Assembly (NCBI GenBank): GCA_002722955.1
Contig: PBMZ01000083.1
Coordinates: forward strand, 18,583-82,582
Direction of reading: 5' to 3'
DNA: 64,000 bases
DNA from: Planctomycetaceae bacterium
GTDB lineage: Bacteria; Planctomycetota; Planctomycetia; Planctomycetales; Planctomycetaceae
Positions 47,905 through 58,394 of this stretch are shown piece by piece. The notes below the pieces were generated by a model, which made no database searches, had not been told where the DNA came from, and saw only the letters and a program-made list of their open reading frames with translations. Position 1 is the first letter of the stretch, and every line of letters begins with the position of its first letter. Both the position numbers and the translations under genes were made by a program.

Positions 47905-48822
47905 ATCCGCCGCACGGGAAGCACGACCAACGACACGACTGAAGTTGTCGCTCCTCAAACAATGACGATTCCCGCCGGCGAGGAATACCAATCTTTTTCC
48001 TGGCAATTCCCGATGACGGCCTGCTGGATGGCGTTCAAGACGTGCAACTACAAGCAACGGCAACGGGCCACGCCAACGCAACAAATACGCTCCAAGTTTT
48101 CGATTGCCAAAGCTCGTGCTCGACATCGCCGCAAACACGATTGTAGAGAACAGCGGGCAAGCGGCAACGACGGCCACCATCAGTCGCAGTAACGCCGATA
48201 CAAGTTTGCCCTTGGTAGTCACGCTGACGAACGGTGATCCGAGCGAGATTGGCATCCCCAACACTGTAACAATTCCGGCGGATCAATTTTCGACAACCTT
48301 CGATATCGACGCCGTTGACGATAATCTGGTGGACGGCAACCAAACGGTCTCAATCACGGCAATGGCGACGGGCTTCAATGCCACGACTGATTCGCTCGAC
48401 GTTTCTGACTTTGAAACGCTCGCGTTGAACATCGCCGCCGTTCAGATTCTAGAAGCTGGCGGAGTCACCACTGCAACCGTCACACGCACCGACATCACCG
48501 TAACGATTCTCAACGACAACTCAACGCAAGCGACCTCACCCGCAACGATCGTCATTTCTGACGGAGATGCCACGTCCGCCGCGTTTCAGATTTCCGCGGT
48601 CATCGACGCGGCCGACGACGGAAACCAAACGGTCAACCTTACAGCTCGAGCCACTGGGTACGTTGACGCGAACGACTCGGTGCTGGTGATCGATGATGAC
48701 TCGGCGGGAATCCAGATTGCGGAAACCTCGAACAGCACGGAAGTCACCGAATCAGGGTTTCGGTGACTTTGGCTCATCAATCACTTTCAGACGTTGTTCT
48801 TTCTGTCAGCAGCTTGAACAGG
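47905..48822 (+). pseudogene. Plus-strand Calx-beta-like fragment, inverted relative to its flanks
   Basis: The plus strand carries Calx-beta-like repeat text that needs three frames to read. From about 47911 come RRTGSTTNDTTEVVAPQTMT and then IPAGEEYQSF. A shift in a T5 run (47994-47998) leads to FLAIPDDGLLDGVQDVQLQA. Another shift near 48110 gives LPKLVLDIAANTIVENSGQ, then TVTIPADQFSTTFDIDAVDD with DGNQTVSITAMATGF repeats. A last shift near 48762 gives VTLAHQSLSDVVLSVSSLN up to about 48820. Both flanking fragments of the same kind of protein read from the minus strand, so a piece has been flipped or two genes have recombined. Confidence 0.7.
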
Positions 48823-50838
48823 CAACACATCGGTGGCTCCCGGCGCCAATGAACTGGGCAAGCCATCGGTCACCGAATAGCCAGCGGCAACTGTGATCGC
48901 TCCCAAGGTTAAAGTGTCGGAACCATTGTTCTTGACGATGAAAGACTGCGTGGGCGCCGAGCCATTTTGTTGCACTTCACCGAAATCGATAGGCGTGTAG
49001 CGTTCGTCGATAATGTATGCTTGATTTTCCTCGCCCGGCACATCTTGTTCGACTCGAATTTCGGGCGCCCCGGTTGTGGTCACCATGAACGTTTCAGTGG
49101 CAAAGAGACGACCGCTTGACTCGAACGTCGCCGTCCATTCACCGAGAGTCGCATCAACAGGCAAATCGATGCTGACGTGATTGACGCGGCTCTTGAAAAA
49201 GTTGCTTTGAGTAAACGATCGTTGTTGAAAGATGTCGCCATCGGGGTCGATACAAGTATATCGGTGTACGTCTCCTGGAAAGATCGCATTGTTATAAAGC
49301 CAAAACGTGACTCGCTGTCCCGGTTTGAATTCCTCGATTTGCGCAATGCCCTCTCTGAATTCGTCAGATGTTGGAATTGTGGAAGACGTACCGGAATAGA
49401 GAGTACCCTGAGAGTCGCCAGAATACGGCAGTGGGTCGATCCAAAACGTGTCTGGATCGAGATACGTTTCAACCATGTGCCTGTGATACTGGACTTCAAG
49501 TGAATATGAGCCCACTGGAATTTCCTGAGCTACCCATTAAGGCCAAGTGTTGGCCAGCAACCACCGTCTCGCCTTCCTGCACTTCGATCGAATCTCGGCG
49601 GTTATGAATATAGAGTGTTCTCCAGCCATTCCCATGATCAACGATAACGGTATTCGACGGAGGAGCTTCAAAACTGAATGGTCCTTTGTGTCGGTCGAAG
49701 TGTCCTTCAGTAACCGATGTGACGACCCCATCAGCCGCCGCCACGATGGCGATTCCCGCGTCACTTGCACGGAAATGCCCAGGCCCGATATCGATCCCGT
49801 CGTGATCAAAGTGCTCGATGTCATAGGAAAACTCGCCGTCATGATGATCTCGAACGCTATCCGTTCGCGGATCGATGTCGACATAATTGGTAATCCGCCA
49901 AGTCTTAAACGGCACTCCTTCCAACGGCGTGACGAATTTCATCGGCAGGTTCGTTCCTGATGCTGGAGTGAAGTCGAAGTTGGCCGCGTTGTCGGATTCG
50001 GATGACTCCGTGACGTTGGTGCCAAAGTCGAGCGTTACTTGGACTTCATGTGTGCCTGGTTCGGCATACTATCTTTCGACTTCGTAAAACCAAGTGCCGT
50101 AAGCAAGCCTCGCTCCCCACATCAACGGTTCCGAGTCCAGTTCTACTCCATCCACAGTAACACGGATGACGTATTCGGCATCAACGGCAAGTTGCTCGGT
50201 CCGGAATTCGACCCGGACGTCGACTTCTTCACCCAACACAGGGTTTGCGCGGTCTCCGGCTCCGTTAATTAGATAGGTGTCAAGAAGCTCTATGTTCGGT
50301 TCGGTAACATTGACTCGCGCTGGCAACGAAAACTCGGATGTGCTCGCGGACGAGCTTGTTGCTGTGCCATTGACGAATTCGAACGAAGGCAACGATGTCG
50401 CAAAGTTGACATCATAAGCGGCGTTTCCAGAGCCATCAGTCGTGACGTTCGTTGATCCAACGCATGTCCGCCCCTCGCCATGTTGTGTCGAATCCAATTC
50501 CGAGTTCGAGTAAAAGTCGAGGCTATAAGAAGTATTCGAGGCCGCACTGATCGTTCCGACGACATTCGTGATTCCGCCGGATGATGTCACCGTTTGAATG
50601 GTTGGAAAGTTCGTTAAGTCGTTTGCGCCAGTATCAACGTCGAGTGCATCGTTCGGGGTCACGCCATCGTTGTTCAAGTCGAACGCCAATTGATTATTGG
50701 CGATCGACTTCCCACGGATCGTGTTTCGAGTGCCATTGTTCAAAACCTTGACGCCGTCTTGGCCGTTGAAAGCAATCCAAATGCCATCAACAACGCAAAC
50801 ACGATAAATCGCGGCCAACATCGGCTGAAGGATGCCAT
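48823..50838 (-). pseudogene. Remnant of a secreted protein with beta-helix, M23 peptidase and ASH-like domains
   Basis: Minus-strand pieces in order. A beta-helix-like end (NGTRNTIRGKSIANNQLAFD, ANDLTNFPTI) is followed by a CARDB-like stretch ending EVER and a TAG at 50069-50071, after which the same frame continues YAEPGTHEVQVTLDFGTNVT. Next is an M23 peptidase-like domain (YDIEHFDHDGIDIGPG, AADGVVTSV, VIVDHGNGWRTLYIHNR, LMGSSGNSSG). Near 49500-49515 the frame changes twice within a few bases, and the third frame holds the expected HIHL metal motif. The rest continues (EVQYHRHMVETYLDPDTFW) to an ASH-like domain (PIDFGEVQQNGSAPTQSFIV) that stops making sense at about 48820. A GGGAG-preceded ATG at 50838 with a signal-like start may be the original 5' end. 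Confidence 0.7.
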
Positions 50839-50980
50839 GTCCGTCTCCCTGTGTGAATCGGCTTCAAAGTGATCCCGCACGCATTGGACGCGCATCGAGC
50901 CGCTACGATTCCCGGAAAATCGGATTTTTGCAAAAAAGTTTGGGCGCAAACACATTGAAACTGTGTACAGTGGTTCCAGG

Positions 50981-52687
50981 TCAGAGGGCTTCGGTATATG
51001 CCGTCAGGTCGTCGAGGCCTTTGCGGGCGCAGAAGTCGCCGAAAGATTCTCCGTTGGATCGCTCGCTCTTAAAGTAACCCAAAATCGGCGACACGGTGGC
51101 CGCGATCTCTTCAAGAGGCACCATGTCCTTATACAGGAACGCCAATCGAGTCCCCGGTGCGTTGCCGCCCAAGTACAACGTGTACTTGCCCCGAGCCTTG
51201 CCGACCAATCCGATGTCGGGCGTGTAAGGTCGGCAACAACCGTTCGGGCAACCGGTCATATGCACAGAGATTCGTTCATCAGCCAAGTCATGTTCGGCTT
51301 GGACTTTTTCCAAATCGTCGATGACTTGAGGAAGCACGCGTTCGGACTCGGTCACCGACAATCCGCAAGTGGGAAGTGCCGGGCAAGCGATCGAAAAACG
51401 CCGCGTGAGACTCAAATCGTCCGCCGCCTTGATACCATGGTCAACCATGATCTGGTCGATGTCGGCACGATCCTTGTCCTCAATATCACAAAGAATGATG
51501 CCTTGAAGCGGTGTTAAGCGGGTGGGCATTCCGTACTTCTTCAGGATTTCGCGAAGCCCCGTCTTCAGTCGCATGTCGCCTTCGTCTTTGACACGCCCAT
51601 TTTCGACATTGATGCCGAGATACCAGCGCCCGTCGCCTTGATCGTGCCATCCCATGTGGTCGTCGACGTCGGTGACGTCAGCCGGATGCGGTTCAGGCAA
51701 CGAGCCGCCAAAGTATTCCTCGACCTTGGCTTTGAACTTCTCAATGCCCCAGTCGGCGATGAGGTACTTCATGCGAGCTTGCTTGCGGTCTAAGCGGTTG
51801 CCGAAATCGCGTTGCACTTTGACGATCGCTTCGGCGACTTGCAGCACTTGATCAGTGGGCACATATGTCATCTTCTGTGCAACGGTTGGGTATGTTGTCT
51901 TCTTCGCCGGCGTCATGCCTTGGCCGCCACCAACGAAAACATTGTAACCAACGATCTCGCCATCTTCGACAATTGCCAAAAAGCCAAGATCCTGCGTCAT
52001 CAGATCCACACAGTTATCTTCGGGCAAAGCGATCGCAGTCTTGAATTTGCGCGGCAGATAGCGCGGGCCGTAAATGGGTTCATCGACGGGTTGAAACTCG
52101 GTGGCGTTTGTCTTCTCCCCGTTTTCGTCTTCGAGCCAGATCTCGAAGTACGAGCTTGTTTTTGGCTTAAGATGCTCGGCGATGACATCGGCCATGTCTT
52201 GCATGTCCTGACGAACTTTGTTGTCGTTGTGAGGCGCCGGGCAGCACATGACGTTTCGTTCGACATCGCCGCAGGCCGCAAACGTTGTTAGCTTCGTTTC
52301 GTTGATGGTTTGAATCGTGCGTTTCAGGTCGCTCTTGAGAACGGCGTGAAGTTGGAAGCCCTGTCGACTTGTCAGCCGAACCGTGCCGTTGCCCACATCA
52401 TCACACAAGTCCAGCTCAGCCAAGAACTGATCCGATGTGACTTTGCCGCCGGGAATCCGAGTTCGAACCATGCAGCTGAATTCTTTGCCAGCGGACGTGC
52501 CGTCTTCGTTTTTCTTGCCCCGCATGTCACGGTTGTCTTGTTGATAGGTACCGTGATGTTTGAGTAACTGGGCAGAATCGCCACTGAAGTTTTCCTCGCC
52601 GTTCGTCAACTCTTCGGCAATGGTCCCGCGTAGTTGGCGGCTGCCTTCTTTCAAGATTTCTAGCTTACTGACTTTTTCGTCCGACAT
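50981..52687 (-). CDS. Sulfite/nitrite reductase haemoprotein (sirohaem-[4Fe-4S])
   Basis: Cytosolic enzyme of 568 aa that reduces sulfite to sulfide or nitrite to ammonia. It shows the duplicated ferredoxin-like and sirohaem domain organisation: VRLTSRQGFQLHAV in the first half, GDVERNVMCCPAPH, and the cluster and sirohaem ligands ACPALPTCGLSVTES (Cys-x5-Cys, about residue 434) and TGCPNGCCRPYTPDIG (Cys-x3-Cys, about 477). The ATG at 52687 has AGGAGGCGGAG upstream. The sequence favours assimilatory ferredoxin-dependent sulfite reductase, but nitrite as substrate cannot be excluded. No flavoprotein subunit is nearby. Confidence 0.9.
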   Translation of the reverse strand: MSDEKVSKLEILKEGSRQLRGTIAEELTNGEENFSGDSAQLLKHHGTYQQDNRDMRGKKNEDGTSAGKEFSCMVRTRIPGGKVTSDQFLAELDLCDDVGNGTVRLTSRQGFQLHAVLKSDLKRTIQTINETKLTTFAACGDVERNVMCCPAPHNDNKVRQDMQDMADVIAEHLKPKTSSYFEIWLEDENGEKTNATEFQPVDEPIYGPRYLPRKFKTAIALPEDNCVDLMTQDLGFLAIVEDGEIVGYNVFVGGGQGMTPAKKTTYPTVAQKMTYVPTDQVLQVAEAIVKVQRDFGNRLDRKQARMKYLIADWGIEKFKAKVEEYFGGSLPEPHPADVTDVDDHMGWHDQGDGRWYLGINVENGRVKDEGDMRLKTGLREILKKYGMPTRLTPLQGIILCDIEDKDRADIDQIMVDHGIKAADDLSLTRRFSIACPALPTCGLSVTESERVLPQVIDDLEKVQAEHDLADERISVHMTGCPNGCCRPYTPDIGLVGKARGKYTLYLGGNAPGTRLAFLYKDMVPLEEIAATVSPILGYFKSERSNGESFGDFCARKGLDDLTAYTEAL

Positions 52688-53042
52688 TTATCGCTTCTCC
52701 GCCTCCTGTGAGGCTCGACAGTTTAAGTTTCTACTTGTTCGACCAGCTGCAAGCTGCAGACACAAGATCAGTACGTTGAGATTGGGCAACGAACGACGCA
52801 CTGATCGGAAACAATGAGTATACTTCCCCCAGTGATTTATGTGTAGGAAACAACTTTGGTTTGCTGGTCTGACCTCGTTTTGTAAGAACCCGAATCTTAG
52901 TGCCGTTGTCATTTCGATGAGCTTGCCGTCACTCGTATTTGAAGAACCCAACATTTATGCTAGATGGCAGTCGTTGGCTGGCCTGGCAGCCGTTGTGCGA
53001 AAGCGAGTCACGTGAGGACCTAAACTTCGTAAATCCAATCCT
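52688..53042. other. Gap between divergent reductase and proB
   Basis: 355 bases with no convincing open frame. A short palindromic stretch around 52742-52758 (CAGCTGCAAGCTGCAG) is the only structure noticed. Promoters for both genes are expected here. Confidence 0.5.
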
Positions 53043-54173
53043 ATGCAAGATTTAGTGCGTCGAGAAGTAATCGAGACGGCTCAAACGGTCGTCGTCAAAG
53101 TTGGCACGAATGTGTTATCGAATCAGGATGACACATTAGCCGTGCATCAACTTTCCGCTCTCGCTGCGCAGCTTGGTCGGATTTTAGAGTCGGGGCGAAA
53201 GGTCGTGCTTGTTTCCAGCGGTGCCGTTGGTGCTGGCATGGGATTGTTGGGGTTGACGTCGCGTCCCGATGACTTGCCACACTTGCAAGCGACGGCGGCG
53301 ACTGGCCAAGCCCACTTGATCCATCAATATCGCGAGTGCCTTAAGGAACATGGATACCAGGCGGCACAGCTCTTGTTAACGGCTAACGACTTCAAGACTC
53401 GGTCGCGATATATCAATGTCCGCAACACGCTCAACACCTTATTCGAGTATGCAGTAGTTCCGATCGTTAATGAGAATGACACGGTCAGCATCGACGAAAT
53501 CAAGTTCGGCGACAATGACCATCTGGCGGCGATGGTGACAAGTTTAGTTCCGTCTCCGCTGCTGGTTATCTTGTCGGTTGTTGATGGGCTTTACGATGGA
53601 GACCCTTGTGACGATGCCTCGAACCCGATTCGTTTAGTCGAGACCTGGGACGACCAACTGAATGATCATGTTGCCGACGTGCAAAGTAGTCGCGGCAAAG
53701 GTGGGATGGCCAGCAAGTTGACGGCGATTCGCACGGCGACAGCCGTCGGTGAAAACGTCATTCTTGCTGACGGCACTGACCCCGATGTTCTCGACAAGGT
53801 CCTAAACGTCGACGAAGTTGGGACGTTGTTCTTGGCCCAAGGTGCCCGCGTTCCTGCTTGGAAGCGCTGGATTGGCTACACCGTGCCGCCAAAGGGACGC
53901 TTCGTCTTGGACGGAGGAGCTCGGCGGGCGATCGAAGAGGGCGGGCGATCACTGCTTGCCGTTGGAATCACGGAGATCGACGGAAGCTTTTCCAAGGGAG
54001 AAGTTGTTGCTCTGACTGCCGATGACGGCACGGAGTTTGCTCGCGGACTGACGAATTACGACTCAAGCGATGTCCGCCGCATCGTGGGGAAGCAGACCTC
54101 GGAAATTGCGAATGTCTTGGGCAGCTTACCTTATGGCGAAGTCGTCCACCGCGATAACTTGGTGCTGATTTAA
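53043..54173 (+). CDS. proB: Glutamate 5-kinase
   Basis: First enzyme of proline synthesis, 376 aa, phosphorylating glutamate to glutamyl 5-phosphate in the cytosol. The amino-acid kinase domain has [53 protein letters not shown] and [14 protein letters not shown], all diagnostic of ProB. The C-terminal PUA domain (about residues 285-376, [20 protein letters not shown]) is present as in full-length bacterial enzymes, where proline feedback acts. No clear ribosome site precedes the ATG. No proA follows. It is convergent with the ABC ATPase gene, with one base between stops. Confidence 0.95.
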   Translation: MQDLVRREVIETAQTVVVKVGTNVLSNQDDTLAVHQLSALAAQLGRILESGRKVVLVSSGAVGAGMGLLGLTSRPDDLPHLQATAATGQAHLIHQYRECLKEHGYQAAQLLLTANDFKTRSRYINVRNTLNTLFEYAVVPIVNENDTVSIDEIKFGDNDHLAAMVTSLVPSPLLVILSVVDGLYDGDPCDDASNPIRLVETWDDQLNDHVADVQSSRGKGGMASKLTAIRTATAVGENVILADGTDPDVLDKVLNVDEVGTLFLAQGARVPAWKRWIGYTVPPKGRFVLDGGARRAIEEGGRSLLAVGITEIDGSFSKGEVVALTADDGTEFARGLTNYDSSDVRRIVGKQTSEIANVLGSLPYGEVVHRDNLVLI

Positions 54174-54174
54174 T

Positions 54175-55164
54175 TCACCCGCCGTTTTCAACCGGGAAGA
54201 GACACCGGACGGCTCGACCATCGTCATTGGTTGTCAAATCCGGGCAAGTTTCCTGGCAGCGATCTTCACGTGATTGGCAACGATCGTAAAACCGGCAGCC
54301 GACGGGCAAGTCAAACAAACTCGGCACGATGCCGTCAATCGCCGGCAAGCGTTTACCATGTTCTTTGTTGCCCGATTTTGGAATCGATTCTAGCAGCGCC
54401 TTCGTGTAAGGATGCCGCGGCCGGTGGAAGATGTCGCTGACCGGAGCGGACTCGACGACTTGCCCAGCGTACATCACCATCACGCGTTCGCAAACTTGGG
54501 CAACCACGCCGAGATCGTGCGTGATCAATAAAATCGCCGTGTCAAGCTTTTCTTTCAGCCCTTCCATCAGCCGCAAGATTTGAGCTTGGATCGTCACGTC
54601 CAGGGCCGTCGTTGGTTCGTCGGCGATCAAGATATCTGGCTCGCAGCACAAGGCGATGGCAATCATCACCCGCTGTCTCATGCCGCCGGAGAGTTGATGC
54701 GGGTACTCGTCGATACGTTTTTCAGGGTTCGGTATCTCGACCAATTGCAACATCTCGGCCGCGCGATCACGGCGTTCCTTGCGGTTAAGTTTGGTGTGAT
54801 ATTTGAGCGCTTCGTCAATTTGCCAGCCGATTGTGAAGACGGGATTGAGCGCGGTCATCGGCTCTTGAAAGATCATGGCGATGCGGTTGCCGCGAACTTC
54901 TCGCATTGTCCATTCATTGGCAAATGCAAGGTTTTGTCCGTCGAATTCGATTTTGCTGTCTTGCCCGAAGTAGCTCAGATGTTCGGGTAACAGCCGCATG
55001 ATCGATTTGCTGGTGACGGTCTTGCCACAGCCACTTTCCCCGACAAGACCGAGCGACTCGCCTGCTTTCAAGTCGAAAGATACGTTATCGACCGCCGTAA
55101 CTTCACCTTGATCCGTGCGGAAGCACGTTGTGAGGTTCTGGACCGAGAGAAGTGGTTGTGACAT
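54175..55164 (-). CDS. Oligopeptide/dipeptide ABC transporter ATP-binding protein
   Basis: ATPase of 329 aa of the OppD/DppD type, powering import of short peptides or similar solutes. Walker A is [11 protein letters not shown], the signature [12 protein letters not shown], Walker [14 protein letters not shown], and the switch His lies in [11 protein letters not shown]. The C-terminal Cys-rich region usual for OppD-type proteins follows ([20 protein letters not shown]), which in relatives binds an iron-sulfur cluster. The permeases, binding protein and second ATPase are not in the window, so the rest of the operon may lie elsewhere. Substrate unknown. Confidence 0.93.
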   Translation of the reverse strand: MSQPLLSVQNLTTCFRTDQGEVTAVDNVSFDLKAGESLGLVGESGCGKTVTSKSIMRLLPEHLSYFGQDSKIEFDGQNLAFANEWTMREVRGNRIAMIFQEPMTALNPVFTIGWQIDEALKYHTKLNRKERRDRAAEMLQLVEIPNPEKRIDEYPHQLSGGMRQRVMIAIALCCEPDILIADEPTTALDVTIQAQILRLMEGLKEKLDTAILLITHDLGVVAQVCERVMVMYAGQVVESAPVSDIFHRPRHPYTKALLESIPKSGNKEHGKRLPAIDGIVPSLFDLPVGCRFYDRCQSREDRCQETCPDLTTNDDGRAVRCLFPVENGG

Positions 55165-55223
55165 GTACTGAGGATCTTCCGTGAGCGTTTCCTAGAGATT
55201 AGAGATAGCATTGAAATTGCTAG

Positions 55224-56183
55224 TCACTGTTCATTCTTGCCAGCGACTTTCCGATTCTTAACAACGCTTGGATCCGGGTCGTTCGAACCTGGAATGACTT
55301 TCATTAGGTCGACGCCGACGATCGACGGGCACCAGTATTGTTCGATGTGTTCGACTACCAGTTCTGTACCGCGGGTGTGACTGACGTAGGGATAGTTTCT
55401 CGGATCGTACATCGCGTCGGTTAAGTCGCGGGCCAGGGCGACATTGAAGCCGAGCCGCGTTAGTTGCCGAATTCCAAACGGGCGGCCCAGAACGCACATG
55501 TTCGTGTGGACTCCCATCATCACGACGTTTTTGATGCCTTCTAATTTCATTAGGTTATAGACTTCTTGGCCATTCGAACTGATGGCGTCGTAGCCGATGA
55601 TCGTCAGCCCTGGATGTTGCTTGCTGAAATGCCGCACGGCTTTGTGAGGCACCGGGTCGTCGCATGCTCCCTTCGAGACATCAACGGGCATCTCGGCTTC
55701 GGTCTTCGGATCGAGGTAGCACCAACCTTGCAAGGCAAACGGCGGTTTGGCATACGGAGCTGTCTCGGCTCGCTTGCGATACGGGGTGTCCTTATAGACG
55801 TTCATGCAACCGCTTGGAGCGTGAATGATCAACGCGCCGTGTGCTCGCGCGGCGGTCAGGACTTTGTTCATCCGCGGCACCATATCGCTGACGCGTTGAG
55901 CCGCTAGCTTGCAGTAGTGGTCGTCCCACATATCGCAAATGATGATGACTGTTTCCGAGACCTTCCATTGAACCTTCGTCGTCTCGGAAACGACCTTGCC
56001 GTCATCGGCTTTCTTCCGAGAACGCTGGTTCAACTCGAAAATCCCCGGTACTTTTTGGCGCGTTGAGATTCGCAGGCCAATAGTCTTCGTTGCATCTGCC
56101 GCTTGAGAGTTGGTAGTGCTAAACAATCCAATAACAAAGAATATGGAGTAAAGGTAACTCAATAAACGTCGCGCTGCTTCCAT
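55224..56183 (-). CDS. Exported isochorismatase-like cysteine hydrolase
   Basis: Protein of 319 aa. ATG 56183 follows TTTGGAG and gives a signal peptide-like start (MEAARRLLSYLYSIFFVIGL); the frame to 56255 is not needed. The hydrolase core begins VIIICDMWDDHYC (catalytic Asp) and has nucleophile Cys230 in MMGVHTNMCVLGRPFGIRQL with the preceding GVxTNxC pattern of the family. Members cleave amides or isochorismate. Planctomycete versions with a long N-terminal leader are usually exported. Substrate unknown. It is divergent from the sulfatase gene. Confidence 0.88.
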   Translation of the reverse strand: MEAARRLLSYLYSIFFVIGLFSTTNSQAADATKTIGLRISTRQKVPGIFELNQRSRKKADDGKVVSETTKVQWKVSETVIIICDMWDDHYCKLAAQRVSDMVPRMNKVLTAARAHGALIIHAPSGCMNVYKDTPYRKRAETAPYAKPPFALQGWCYLDPKTEAEMPVDVSKGACDDPVPHKAVRHFSKQHPGLTIIGYDAISSNGQEVYNLMKLEGIKNVVMMGVHTNMCVLGRPFGIRQLTRLGFNVALARDLTDAMYDPRNYPYVSHTRGTELVVEHIEQYWCPSIVGVDLMKVIPGSNDPDPSVVKNRKVAGKNEQ

Positions 56184-56400
56184 AGCTTTCTCCAAAATCT
56201 GGTTGGCTCTATAATGAAACGTATGATCGCAAACAAATAACAATCGAACAACCATTGGTCGCTACAATGCAGGACATGTTTGGTGAGGTAATTGCTTCGT
56301 ATGAACGCCAGATGCAAGAATCGCTTTCCCAAAATACGTATTGAGCTTGCCCATCAATCTTGGGTAACGCCACTGCGGAGACTTCAGAACAAGAGAATTC

Positions 56401-57771
56401 ATGAAAGCGATTAAGACATTCTTTGCGATCTGTGTTGCATTTGCACTTTGCAATAACGCCAATCTGGTAGCGAACCCCAACGTCATCGTGATCTTGGTCG
56501 ATGACTTAGGCTACGGCGATCTCAGTTCGTTTGGAGCCAAGGACCTCAAGTCTCCACATGTCGACAGTATCGTGCGGGATGGGATGAAGTTTACGAACTT
56601 CTATGCCAATTGCCCCGTGTGCTCGCCCACTCGCGCGGCTTTGTTGAGTGGGCGGTATCAAGACATGGTTGGTGTGCCAGGTGTGATTCGGACTCATGCC
56701 GAGAACAACTGGGGCTATCTTCATCCGGATGCCGTGTTGTTACCCGTGCTTCTGAAGAAGGCCGGCTATCACACGGCCATCGTTGGCAAGTGGCACTTGG
56801 GCTTGGAATCGCCCAACATTCCGAATGACCGTGGTTTCGATTTTTTCCACGGTTACTTGGGCGACATGATGGACGATTATTACAAGCATCGCCGTCACGG
56901 CATCAACTACATGGCGTTGAACCGCAAGAGCATCGATCCACCCGGACACGCCACCGATCTATTCACCGAGTGGGCTAATGCTTACATCCGCGAGCAAGCA
57001 AAGACCAAGCAACCGTTCTTCTTGTATTTGGCCTATAACGCTCCGCACACGCCGATCCAGCCACCGCTGGAATGGACCGAAAAGGTTAAGCAACGCGAAG
57101 CCGGCATCAGTGACAAGCGGGCCAAACTGGTCGCGTTGATCGAAGACATGGACGACGGCATCGGCAAGGTCCTACAAACAGTGAAGGACACCGGCATCGA
57201 AAACGACACCGTGATCATCTTCAGTTCTGACAACGGCGGCCAAATTAACGTCGGCGCCAACAACGGCCCGCTTCGTGATGGCAAGCAAAGCGTCTACGAA
57301 GGCGGCATCAAAGTTTCCACCGCAGTCAAGTGGCCGAGCAAGGTGCAAGCGGGCACAACCACAAACTTCATGGCGATGTCGATGGACATCTTTCCCACAG
57401 TCTGTGCGATCGCTGACGCAAAGATCGATCACGAGATTGACGGCGTGAGCTTTCTACCAATTCTGCTCGGCAAGAAACAGCCATCTCTGCGCGACAAATG
57501 GTTCTTCCGCCGGCGAGAAGGCGGCACTCGCTACGCTGGCAAGACAATCGAAGCTCTCCGCTGGGGCGATTGGAAGCTGCTACAAAACAGCCCGTTCGAG
57601 CCGATGGAACTTTACAACTTGAAGACCGATCCACTCGAAGAAACCAATCTCGCCAATAAGAACCGTGTGCAGTTCAATAAGCTCGCGGCGGCACTGCGGA
57701 AAGAGATTCAACGTTACGGAACGGTGCCTTGGCAGAAGCCGATCGGTGGGGGCAAATCCAATGGGCAATGA
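56401..57771 (+). CDS. Exported type I sulfatase
   Basis: Sulfatase of 456 aa. A signal peptide (MKAIKTFFAICVAFALCNNA) is followed by the metal-binding NVIVILVDDLGYGDLSSFG. The signature CSPTRAALLSGR begins at Cys74, the residue that sulfatase-maturing enzymes turn into formylglycine, so an anaerobic-type or FGE maturase must exist elsewhere. GKWHLG and the Asp-Asn pair in FSSDNGGQ complete the active site. The C-terminal DLFPTV-like region (MDIFPTVCAIADAKIDHEID) is normal. Likely substrates are sulfate esters on polysaccharides, but specificity cannot be told. Confidence 0.95.
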   Translation: MKAIKTFFAICVAFALCNNANLVANPNVIVILVDDLGYGDLSSFGAKDLKSPHVDSIVRDGMKFTNFYANCPVCSPTRAALLSGRYQDMVGVPGVIRTHAENNWGYLHPDAVLLPVLLKKAGYHTAIVGKWHLGLESPNIPNDRGFDFFHGYLGDMMDDYYKHRRHGINYMALNRKSIDPPGHATDLFTEWANAYIREQAKTKQPFFLYLAYNAPHTPIQPPLEWTEKVKQREAGISDKRAKLVALIEDMDDGIGKVLQTVKDTGIENDTVIIFSSDNGGQINVGANNGPLRDGKQSVYEGGIKVSTAVKWPSKVQAGTTTNFMAMSMDIFPTVCAIADAKIDHEIDGVSFLPILLGKKQPSLRDKWFFRRREGGTRYAGKTIEALRWGDWKLLQNSPFEPMELYNLKTDPLEETNLANKNRVQFNKLAAALRKEIQRYGTVPWQKPIGGGKSNGQ

Positions 57772-58363
57772 TGTTGAACAATCGGAAGCCAAGGTCGAAC
57801 ACGATCGGAGCCGCAGTAATCTGATTCCGGCCGTGTGTTTGGTTGTCCTAGTATCCGTCGCACTGATTTTCATTGCCGGATCATCAAATCGCGGCAACTC
57901 GCGGTCGGCGTGGCAATCGGTCTTCCCAAACGACTTTCCGTGCACCGCCGATCAAAGAACATTGATCAGAAACCCACTGACGACGACGATTACTCAACAT
58001 CAAAACGGCAGCATCACGTCCACACGCGAAACGTATTCGGTAGGAGAGTATGGAACCACTGACTTCGGAAAGATACGCCTCGCGATTCGTGGATCGTCCT
58101 TTAGTGGCAGATCCAAGAGCAGCGTAGTTTTATCCTCAAATGAAACGTATTCGACATCCCGATCAAGCACAGGAACCGGTAAGCGGAAATTCACGGCTCA
58201 ACGGATCGATGGTGGAACGGAATGCACGTTTGGTGGACTGATATTTCAATTTGTCGATGGCAAACTCTTGCTTTGCGGCCAAGAATTCGACGCAGCCGAT
58301 AAACCAACGCTCATCATCGTCAACGAATCCAAACAGATTGAATCCGTCGCCCTAATTCCGTGA
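57761..58363 (+). CDS. Small single-pass membrane protein, unknown function
   Basis: Protein of 200 aa whose ATG (57761) overlaps the sulfatase stop by 11 bases and has GGTGGGGG before it, so it is translated from the same message. The short charged N-terminus is followed by one hydrophobic segment (LIPAVCLVVLVSVALIFIAG, about residues 20-40). An outside Ser/Thr-rich domain follows (STRETYSVGEYGTTDFGKIR, RRSS-like repeats) and then TECTFGGLIFQFVDGKLLLC. No family recognised. It may assist or anchor the sulfatase. Confidence 0.75.
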   Translation: MGNDVEQSEAKVEHDRSRSNLIPAVCLVVLVSVALIFIAGSSNRGNSRSAWQSVFPNDFPCTADQRTLIRNPLTTTITQHQNGSITSTRETYSVGEYGTTDFGKIRLAIRGSSFSGRSKSSVVLSSNETYSTSRSSTGTGKRKFTAQRIDGGTECTFGGLIFQFVDGKLLLCGQEFDAADKPTLIIVNESKQIESVALIP

Positions 58364-58394
58364 TCGATTAGCACACCAAGGATCGTCAAAACCC

